Shown: positions 54,501-64,000 of the stretch, piece by piece
Numbering within the stretch: position 1 is the stretch's first letter
How the letters are laid out: the number at the start of each line of letters is the position of its first letter
Assembly: GCA_014526335.1 (NCBI GenBank)
Contig: JACTAT010000039.1
Coordinates: forward strand, 4,264,202 to 4,328,201
DNA length: 64,000 nucleotides
Reading direction: 5' to 3'
DNA from: Chrysaora quinquecirrha
Lineage: Eukaryota; Cnidaria; Scyphozoa; Semaeostomeae; Pelagiidae
Notes under the pieces: model-generated
Databases searched by the model: none
What the model was told of the DNA's origin: nothing
What the model saw: the letters and a program-made list of their open reading frames with translations, nothing else
Program-made: the position numbers and the translations under genes

Positions 54501-57500
54501 AACCCCGAAATGTTTCAGTTAGCTCTTTCGACCAGTTAAGCAAAACAGCAAAGCACAATAAACCACCGAAACATGCAGCACTTAGGATAACATTAGATAT
54601 CGTCAGTAAAGCACCCCAAAACACTTAAAAACCCATTTTGACTTGCTGATCTCAAAAAGAAAACAATGCAAATCCGTTGTTTTTCTCCCGTCAAGATAGA
54701 AGCTGTTTTCGCGGTCAATGGTTCGAAATTCGAATGTATTGTGCGGTGGCATTAATATTGTCAGCGATTTATGCCTTGTAATTAACTGAAATGCTTTGCC
54801 ATATGTTTGTAGGTCAAAGAAATTATTAAACAGATAAATAGACAACAAGCTTGTAGCAATGTTCGACCACAGAGCACAGAACGTCAGCGAGTCACGTAAC
54901 CGAGATAGCATTATTCAATGGTTTTAGAATATAGAGTCTATTAAGGGTGGAAGAATATTCAAATACATTGCAAACAAGATAACTACTGCTAAGCAACGTC
55001 AGTAATAGTCGGGGCCACACCGCTACAAGAATGTTTGTGTTACAAAATTTCCTATCAGAGAGCCAGCGAGAATTTCCACACCCCATAGCTAATAAGGTAC
55101 AGAGCTCTGTTAAAAGTTTCCCCTCAAAGAGAATGGGAATCCTTCCTGCACCCTTACCAGAAGCCCTCCTCGAGTAGGTTAAGGGCCGCTTCATTCCCTA
55201 TTGGTTGGAGGCACGACGACGTCCAAATGGCAGCAGTTTCTAATCTTGGCCATAGGTTCAAATCCATCATGAAATCGTAGGGGTCATAGGTTCAAAACCC
55301 ATAATCTTAAGCATCCATTAAAAGATAAACTAATTAGAAAGACTGACGATAGATCTCTGCCCTGTGACTGCAGGCCAAGAAATCTAGATAATTTCAAACA
55401 AAAGAAAGGCAAAACGATCTTGGAAGGGGCTAAACCTTCACTTAGCAGTGTCCTTCAGCAATTTAGCTATCTCGAGTTTTAACAAACTCACCTTGCTACA
55501 TAAGAAAACTTTTGTCCAGCCTTTAATCTCTTCTTCGCGTAATGGCAAAGTCTTCAGAATGTCCTACGAAGTCAAGAAAGCAGCATTAGCAACAATAACT
55601 AACTGTTCTTTTTCTTAAGCAATGTAGCTATAAGCTATTAGTAAGACTGGTAAAAAGAGCTCGGACATTTATAGAAACCCGACTTCTATGTACGTATATA
55701 TTTTAATGTGCAGGGGGATACGTAACGTTTTTCCTGTATGGATTTGTGCCGGTGATATGGATGGGTTTGGAAGACAAAATTATCCATAATTTGTGATTGG
55801 ATAATCTTTCAGGAACATACTCCCAGACCAAGCAAAAAGTGGTATCGTAACGCCCATCTTTAGCCAACTTCCCAGACAGAAACTTGTATCAGTGGTCACT
55901 CCTAGTAGGTTTCTGAGAGCCAAGCGACAGACCCACCATCAGTTTGCATATAAAGTACCCCCTTCACATATTTTGTTCGTTCGCTCTTGTGTATGCGTAT
56001 GTATTGACTTCTATATAAGGCAGTAAACATTGAGCGCTATTGGTCTGGTCATAAGTCCTTCAAAACACGACGTCACAAAGTCCTTCAAAACACGACTTTC
56101 ACACGACAAAATAACGGTCGAATTCAAAAGCCAAACCGCTACTGTGTTGTTTTTGGTGATAGCATGAAAAATAGTCATGCTTTCCCATGTAAAATCGGAA
56201 AAAAAAACGGTTTTTCAATAGAGCACAACAACCTCGTGAATGTACTGAAAAATTCCTCCCAGTAAGGACATTTTTTACGACCTTTTTTAAGTTGTTTTTC
56301 TCGTTAGGTCATGTCGCTATTTTGACAACTGTTATACGAATTGAAAAACAATTTTTAACCACCTGAGGTACTGAGTGCACAGTCTCTGAAAAACCTTTCA
56401 AACGATGGAGCAAGGAAGCGCAGCCGTTATCCTGGAAACGAAGTTAAACAAGTAAAAATCTAGGATGTACCTAGAACGGTACTCCCCAGCTTCCTCCACA
56501 ATGTAGCTGAGGTGCTCATGTATCTTACCAGATGATTGCAACTACAGCCGACTGATATTCTTGAGTCTCCACAGCTAATCAGCTGAGGAAATGTCCGGAC
56601 CGAACCGTCACCGAACAACTGCTGACACCGGAATCAAGGGCGCATGCATGCGCATGCCGACTTGGAAGTTGCTTTGAACAACAAGCACAACAAAGAAGGA
56701 AAAAGATTTTGTCATCAAAATATCAAAAATAAGAAAAGAAGTAGCTATTTACATGAACACAAGCGCTTGTCCCAAAGTGCGCTGCGCGAAATGGTCTTAC
56801 AGAGGAGCTAGCACAAAGCTCCTTCTATTTTATATTAGCAAAAGTAGGAACTGGCCCCTTTTACTGGAAATAGCAACCTGGGAGATTGCCTAGGTTATAC
56901 CACAGCCCATACCCTTGTGCCTGCCTTCAAAACCCATCGCAAAACACTATTCACAACTATCCCAAATCTCCACGACTGTTTAAGGGATCAATTTCGCTAT
57001 CAAGCTCCTAAAGAGAAAGCGAATTTCGATTTAGACTGGTATTTACTTTAGTTTGTTTAGTTTAATGTTTCGAATCAAGATTCCTCACTGATCCAACCCG
57101 ATCCCGACTCAATTCTTCAGCGGTTCTGATAAAGCCAGAATGTTCTTTGATGGAGCATGGGAAATTTTTCGATGAGTCAACTTAGTTTGCACTGAGATTT
57201 CATTCTGTGTAACATTTGGCGCATGTATTTGATACATCATGTGCATTGTGCTAAATATAGAATAATTGAAGCTCTCTTTACTTTAAATCATTATTCTCGT
57301 GAAATCTTCACCAAATACATAAAACACAACTATGAAGTGGGCGTTTCGTAAGAGACGGCCGAACACTACTTGCGCATTATACTTTACATGATTGTGTTTA
57401 GTGTTTGTTTTGGAGAAACAGCAATAGATTGTGGATAAACTAGGTTATGCTACGCTATAGACCTTACAGGAGTCCTGCTGGATCTTGAGCTCTACTGATA

Positions 57501-58339
57501 TAGCTTGAGACATACTCTTGCCCGGAGGGCAAATGCTCCCTATCCCCCTGCCCCTACAATCTGAATTTGGGTGTAAGACAATGGAAAATTGGCAACTTTT
57601 CAAATAAGTCATGAATTTGATTCGGTTAGATGCCCCCTCCCCTCCTAGAAATCAAGTAAACAACTCATGCAAATGTCGTATTGGATAAGGGAGAGATTCC
57701 CCCTTTAGAGAACGCAATATTTGATCCAAGTATTCCTTAGCCAAACTATTATACCTCTGGTAATTCAACATTCTGAGATACGAGGTTGAGGCTCCTCCGG
57801 TATGGGGATGCTTGAAAAACCCCGGTCCGGATAAGAGAGTTGCTGGAAAAAGAATGGAAGAAGCCAGGAAAAAGCCTAGTCCGGACAAAGCTAAGAGGCC
57901 TAAGAGAGTTGCAATTGTACTGAATGGTTTTTAGCATTCGTTCCTTGTTTTGCAGAGCCTACATTGGTTCTTTTTATAAGAGCACCCGTTTTAAGAAACA
58001 CAAGGTTGAGATCTGAGTCAAGTTGGTCTGAAATTCCAAAAGAGGAGTGTAGGAGACTCTGCTGTAAAATTGCCGATACCCTCCTTTCAAGAAATCTCTA
58101 ATGGAAAGGGATAACACCAGGGGTAGGGGTAATCATGATAGATTTGTACTTTTATATAGCGCCGTTTTGCCTCTCATCTATCGCTGGACATATTCCACAG
58201 CGCTTTACAACTTCGACCTCCAGCTACCTTTTATATAGCGCCGTTACCTCAGGCCATTTTTTCATTTTCCATTTTTTGCTATACTCCTGGGGAGTATATA
58301 TCGACTCGCTTGCAGCCATACAGTCGGCGCTACGAGGGT
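54501..58339. other. No gene recognised
   Basis: AT-rich sequence with no supported exon. There is a short tandem duplication AAGTCCTTCAAAACACGAC at 56055-56095 and a TTTTTATAAGAGCAC element end near 57973. Confidence 0.35.
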
Positions 58340-58503
58340 TTTAAGGCCTTCATCAGTAAGGTACCAATTTTACACCTTGGTGCGGTGTCAGAGAGAGCAA
58401 GGTTTTTACACCTTGTAAATTTGTGCTCCCTAGCCTGGATTTGAACCACAGACCTTGAGCCCAAATGGCGCAAGTGCTAACCACTACGCTACGCTGCTCT
58501 CCA
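58340..58503 (-). repeat. tRNA-derived SINE
   Basis: On the minus strand the head reads GGAGAGCAGCGTAGCGTAGT, with an A box TAGCGTAGTGG (58481-58491) and a B box GGTTCAAATCC (58437-58447) at normal spacing. The acceptor stem does not pair and the tail continues, so this is a SINE and not a tRNA gene. Confidence 0.75.
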
Positions 58504-61011
58504 ATAACAGCGCTTACAGTATTCAACCTGTTGTCCCTCATAGTTGTCATGGCATTGTTTCTTATATTCAAGCGACGTTATATCAACCAGCGCTTGCTTA
58601 TGTTTAAGCCAGTACCATCGAGAGGGGGGTCCTACGGGATAAAAGGTCCTGGGCCCGGATTCCGAAAGGGACGCGCAAAAATACGACTAGGTTGTTCTTC
58701 CTTGAAACCCCGCCCTAATTTTCTTTGACCACGCCCTTTTGCCCCTCCAATGTTTGAGCCTGGCTACTCCACTAATGCTGCAATGCTCTTAGCCTTGTGC
58801 AATGGTTTTTCAATTGTTGCAATAGTTCCAGCCTTTCCAACAGTCTGCCTCAATGTATCAAGCCTATGCAATGGGTTCGAATATTGGTTTTAGGCTTCGC
58901 TTCCTCGTCCCTGCACGTCCCTAAACGGTAGGATTCAAAATATGTAGTACACTGGTCGTCTAATATTTATACGTCAATATTCCCCGCTCCTTTAAAGTGC
59001 AATGGTTCATTTATAAGGATATCTTAAGAAGCCTCGTGTTTGATTATGTGATAAATCAAAGAAGCAAGAACTAACAATATCATTACTATTTGATAGCCGC
59101 GTAGTAATTTCAAATTAATCTAACCAAGCTTAATTAATTATGTTATTATCGGATAATTGAGATAAATTTAAAGTTGATATAGCATGTATAAGTATTTTTC
59201 CGGTCAATATATTAAAATAACAAGCCCTCTAGATGGAACCAATATCGGAATAATGAATAGTAAGAATCGTTTAACACGATGGAATCTAAACTCAACCAAT
59301 TAGCGTACATTTATTACTGTATCTCTCTCTTCAAAGAGAGTCAATCAGACAGCACCAAAATGAGGCAGCTTTGAGAGAGAATCTGCTCGGATAAGTACGG
59401 AGGGCGGAAAACTGGGGACGGATCGTAATGGGAACAGTCTTATCACTCCCTTCCTAAAAGTCATCTGTGCTCTTGTGCTCCATTATCTGCGCTTCAAAAC
59501 GAGGCTGGCTACCAGATCGAGACTGCTGGGACAGGTGCGGTTGAGCTGAAAAGTTTTGTGCGGAGGAATGGAGAATGGAAGGATAGATGGATCGATTTTG
59601 TTTGCAGCTCTAAAATGAGGCTGTCTCAAAGCAGAGGCAGCTTCAACATAGCGGCGGTCAGACTGGTGGTATCGGGCAGTGGTAGAACTACAATCTTGGA
59701 CAAAATATATTGGAACGGCCTAAATAGTTTGGCTACTATCTATTGATTCCCCCTTCTCCCCCGTTACAATGTTGTTTCGTACAAAAGTTTCTTTGCTCTA
59801 CTACCAACATTGTTTTGGGGGTAAAAGGGGGGAGAATTGGAGTTATGGAAGTAGAAAATCAATGGAATAGGCCTTATTCCTTGGAGAAAATGCCTTGTCC
59901 CAAATATTTTGTCCAAGATTGTAGGTGTGGAGGAGCGAAAATTGACAAATCCCTAGCTACTGTATTCAGAACGACTTTACGAATGAATATAACGTGCCTA
60001 AACGACCTATAAGATTAACGCTGATAGTCGACGTGATACTGATACAGCGTAAGCGTAGGGTGTACTACGGAGACCCACATATCAACCTTTTAATTGCTAT
60101 ACTACTCGTGTTTTACACGCTCTTGAGCACGCTATTTACGTTTGCTAGCGAGGCTAACGCTATACAGTAATGCCACACTGAATCACTATATAAACGTCTT
60201 GTAAACTATATCTGTGTGAGAGCTATTGGAGAAAAAACATGGACTTACACAGGATAATTGCGGGGGGTACAAGTGCGATTCATTTAAGAGCCAGGGGGGC
60301 ATGTGTCCTAAAGCGCATGACCGCTATAGACAGCGTGATGTATGAATCCCTTTTGAAGTCAGCAAGAAATCCTCACTGAGGTTTTAGGAGTTGCATTGTT
60401 GGTATTATATTGAATATCAAGTGGAAAACACGTTACTGTCTGAAGACCCTCTCATTTGGTCATGTTACACAGAGCATAACAGACTCTTTTGTCGATTGTT
60501 GAACGCGCAGTCGAGGCAGGGGATACTGCCAATCCCATCCGCATGTGTGTGTAGTTTCGATGTTCATTCTCAGTTGATTGTTAATGGGAAGTAAACATGT
60601 TTACAAACAGACAGTGAGAAAAGGTACTCCCACAACGAGTAAACAGTTTAGATCGCAGTTAAGATCGCATTTGAAAAAGGTCATTGAATGTAATCATTCA
60701 GAAAGTTACCAATTAATGGCGATGGCAAAGGGGAAAACTGATAAGCAACTCAAAGATACGTAAGGGTTTGAAGTTATGGTTTTTGGTCACCAAAGGCCAA
60801 GTAAGTCCTCAGGCGAAATACCCAGAGCAAACGCAAAGAGGACTGTATCATTTTCCTCTAGTTGAGCAGTTTCCGCCATGTTTTTCGCTCATTGAATCTA
60901 GACCAACGACAACAACATTTCACTACAGCTTTAAGTTTGAGCAACAAAAGACCTTCCAATTCAATGTGTTTTAAGTAGGTAATTAGTTGTTGCTCTTGCT
61001 AAAGGATTCCG
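58504..61011. other. No gene recognised; one dispersed repeat
   Basis: Includes 59745-59880, a relative of 4698-4800, and an inverted GGGCGTGGTCAAAGAAAATT-type motif near 58715-58745. Plus-strand frames at 60391-60974 lack recognisable domains. Confidence 0.35.
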
Positions 61012-61528
61012 CAGGGACGCCTGCACATATGGAGGGCAAGGGGGGCAAAGGTTTGAAGAAGGGCAACTGAGGGGGTTTGGGGGCGTAGCCCCCAAGAAAA
61101 TTTAAGTTACCACGCCCTTCAGAAGCCTGGAAGACGTGGGAAACGCCCTTTAAATGTTTTCATTGGCAACAAAACTGTTTAAGATTTACTCGATTTTGCA
61201 ATTCTTATGCATTTTAAGTCTAAAAGTTTAGTAATAAGTAGTGGTTTCCGAAAAATGATTTTCTCTGTTCATTATTTTTTGAAAAATTATTGGCGACAAG
61301 TTTGACATTGATTTCCCTCGACCCAGAAAGAAATAATGAAATCAGTATATTATGGTCCTTTCTTGCCTTTCTTCTATTCTACAATTCTACAATATTTATC
61401 AGACAATTTTAAAGCTATTTTAAACATAATTGTTGTCGCTGAGGGCACATCTTGCCCCTCCTTGCCCCCCTTGGATAAGGGCAGGAGGGGCGGTCGCCCC
61501 CCTTGCCCCCCCACTGCAGGCGTCCTTG
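61012..61528. repeat. Inverted-end element with C/G-rich termini
   Basis: GGGACGCCTGCACATATGGA then GGGCAAGGGGGGCAA at the left is mirrored by TTGCCCCCC and ACTGCAGGCGTCC at the right. It is about 515 bp, with weak interior similarity between halves. Confidence 0.55.
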
Positions 61529-63116
61529 GATTCCAGTGCTGTTTGCGAAGGGTGGTACTTATGTAATGAGTCTAGAGTCTACCATCTTCTATCCAAAGCA
61601 AGTGAGACCAAAATAACACAGACGAGAACGAGGTTACTCTAAAGACTAAACTTCATTCTCGTGCAAGGAAAAACAAACAGGTGGATGATTCTAGAATGGC
61701 TTTCATTAGACGTGAAAGAACTTAATGAGTCCCAAAAGCTGTATATAGGATTAATCAGGACAAAAAACAAATTTGTCGGCTAGCAGAAGAATTTAAATTA
61801 GTGGCACGGTGGTGGTATTATGATATACCGCATTGCTTCGGGGTTGATAATTTAAAAGGCAAACCCATTTTGAAAACAAGATAACGTGGAGTGCGTAGAC
61901 GATGAAAAATAAGTCCTATTTGTTAATCAAACAGAAAAGAATTATGCAGTCGAATGTGATTAAGAAATTAGCCAATCAGGATCAAGGATTTAAACGTTTC
62001 TTTGCCAACAGAAATTTGATTTTCTAGTTATCTCCCGCGATTCTAATTGGCCTAATGAATTCGTCTATTGGCTTTAGTCTTAGCTGTGTGTTTTGGGAAC
62101 TTAAAGAAAAGTATAAGCCCCTCCAAATGAATTTTCCACCTTAAGTCGTAATCTTAAAGATATTTTGATGAAATTAGTCTTGTCGAAATCTGAATTCGTT
62201 AGTGAACTCCCTATTGAAAATGTGATTGTAATGACGGCTTAATTTGAACGCTGGCTCCCTGAACGCCTAAATTGTTCGTATTAATTAGGCTTCGGTTTTG
62301 GGGGAGAGTTTTATCATCAGGGTAATCAATGAATCTGCCGCTTGGTCGAAACCACCAGAAAAATCATGCTAACAAAGCTCAAAATCGTGCTATCAATCCT
62401 TATATATGGGGGAGTGCAGTGGGCGCTTATTGAAAGGTTAAGGTGAAAGGTTGTACAGTATTTAGCGCCAGTCGCTTGGATTTCAGTTTTAGGTGAACTA
62501 ATAATCGATACCTTGACCCATGTTGTGACGCTACCGTAGCTGGGGCTCGACCTCCGATTTCGTTGAGCTTCTGACAGCCAGTTGGATTATGGCTCTTCCA
62601 CCCATGCTTGTGCTTCAGGGCTATCAACTTTGCAGTTGATTTCCAAAGGAAAAGGCCCATGAGTAGCGCTGAGTGATCTTTGGAGTTTTGCAATGTATAT
62701 AGCTAAATTTAGTATCTTTGACACAAAAAAGCCTTCAACGAATATGGGTATTTGAATTTTCAAAAGAAAACCTTATTTTTAACCAGATACGTGCAAACTG
62801 GTTCACAAGATTTCGCTACGTCAATTCTTAACTCAACTGAAGATTAGTTACAATAACCACACTTCAGACTGAGATTTCCTTACTTCCTAAAATAAATTCA
62901 GGTCAAACCTGTGTGGTTACTTTACGATTAACGTTTGTCTCTAGATTTGACGTATGGAATTATGGGATACGCTCACTGAAAAGCTAGCTATGCTCAAATA
63001 CCATTATGAGGCTGGAATTATAAAATAAGAATTGAAAACGAGGCTGGACTCAGATTTCGTTATATTTTATTTCACCTGCTTTATTTCATCAACAGTTTCA
63101 AATGTTTGAAAGAGTG
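61529..63116. other. No gene recognised
   Basis: Contains a TAATGAGTCTAGA end of the TAGACT family near 61563. Otherwise unassigned. Confidence 0.35.
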
Positions 63117-63386
63117 AGGCCCTGGCATAACGATCAAACATTGTTGGCTAAACATCTGAAATTTGCTTCTCCATCCAAAAAATGTTTGCTCGCTCGGTCA
63201 CAACACAAAACATTGCTCCAATGTTTTGAAGTTTTTCAAAAACATCGCCAAGCAAGTTCTGCTTGTCAAGCAATTATCAGGCAATGTTTTGCGGGGTTTG
63301 CAACGTGGCCAAACGGTCAAACATTGTTCGTTACGTAAATCTCAAATGCTTGGCCAGAATGTTTGATCGTTTGGCCACAGCCTTAA
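63117..63386. repeat. GGCC-AAACGATCAAACATTG family, copy 2 (full length)
   Basis: Starts GGCCCTGGCATAACGATCAA and ends TGTTTGATCGTTTGGCCACA, inverted ends. It aligns with 76-340 along about 270 bp. Confidence 0.75.
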
Positions 63387-64000
63387 ATAAACCCAGTAGC
63401 AGTCGCAACACTAGAGCACTTTAGACAATAAGTTGTTGTTGTTGCTGGCAAAGCATATAGGTCTACAGCGATTGTTTTCTGAATTTCTCCTCAGTAAGGC
63501 CTGAAAAACGTTTGTGCTCCTTGTGCGTCAAAAATGTGTTCCCCAATATCAACAGTTTCATGCAGTTCCATCAACTAACAGCGGCATCTACAACTAAGAG
63601 GACCAACCTTTCAGGAATTACCGCTTGTTTTTAAACTTTTGGTTGCTTCTGTTTTTGCTTTCATTAAAATAGACATTGTTCTATTCAACTTCATGTTCCT
63701 TCAACTGGATATAAGCCTATCTGTCTTAATATTAATGCAACAAAGGGTCTTCCTTGGTACTCTATGAAATCAAACGGGTGGTCTTTGAGGAGATTCATTT
63801 GATTAACCCCAAAAACCAGAACATCTATAAAAACTAGGGTATTGATAGGGGTTTTTGGGCGAAAAGGACCACGGCATGACATGAAAAATAATAGAACTTG
63901 GGTGGGGGAGCGGGGAGGTGCACACGAACTGTTGGGAAACGTTGGAGTTTGAAATTCAACTGCACTCTAGAAGGAAGCATGCTACTTTTTAAGACGGGGC
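63387..64000. other. No gene recognised
   Basis: Nothing supported in the last 600 bases. Confidence 0.35.

Noticed and set aside
58437..58503. Functional tRNA gene
   Set aside because: A and B boxes are good, but the 7-bp acceptor stem does not pair and the sequence continues as a repeat body.
60391..60974. Three successive plus-strand short genes
   Set aside because: No recognised domain, signal peptide or splice context, and they overlap in different frames.
1..64000. CRISPR array, bacterial operon or endogenous viral coding region
   Set aside because: The introns, exon phases and gene identities are animal nuclear. The tandem repeats lack spacer architecture, and I saw no reverse transcriptase, integrase, capsid or other viral protein signature.

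Overview
The window is animal nuclear DNA: AT-rich, with intron-split genes, GT-AG splice sites and a dense load of short foldback elements. The two recognisable genes and the absence of bacterial-style gene packing fit an early-branching metazoan. A hexacorallian cnidarian (stony coral or sea anemone) is my best inference, but no species can be assigned from the sequence alone.

Layout. (1) 1-7.7 kb, minus strand: first exons of two related small secreted proteins, one near 600-790 that runs off the window start and one at 7419-7590 with a TATA box and a plausible terminal exon at 6463-6560. Foldback elements fill the gap between them. (2) 7.7-15.5 kb: repeats, a TTAG microsatellite and two weak exon-like reading frames, with no gene I can name. 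(3) 15.6-19.7 kb, plus strand: a complete three-coding-exon TCEANC2 orthologue (TFIIS N-terminal-domain protein, 207 aa) with a likely 5' UTR exon. (4) 22.6-50.4 kb, minus strand: a complete LAR-type (type IIa) receptor protein tyrosine phosphatase in 28 coding exons, about 1934 aa, ending tail-to-tail with TCEANC2. (5) 50.4-64 kb: gene-poor sequence with dispersed repeats and a tRNA-derived SINE.

The receptor reads in order as signal peptide, three Ig domains, eight fibronectin type III domains, a juxtamembrane region with a furin-like RIRR site, one membrane segment, an intact phosphatase domain D1 and a degenerate D2. In D2 the catalytic Cys is Ser and the WPD motif is FHK. Four of its 28 exons are off by exactly one base, at or near short homopolymers, while the other 24 keep perfect splice phase. 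That pattern looks more like consensus errors than gene decay.

The remaining structure is mostly mobile-element debris: at least eight distinguishable families of inverted-repeat elements, several with two or more copies in the window. The most striking are a 280-bp element with perfect 22-bp ends around a perfect 26-bp hairpin (41043-41322) and a 48-bp-arm hairpin (20404-20569). The genes do not form one pathway; nothing suggests joint regulation.
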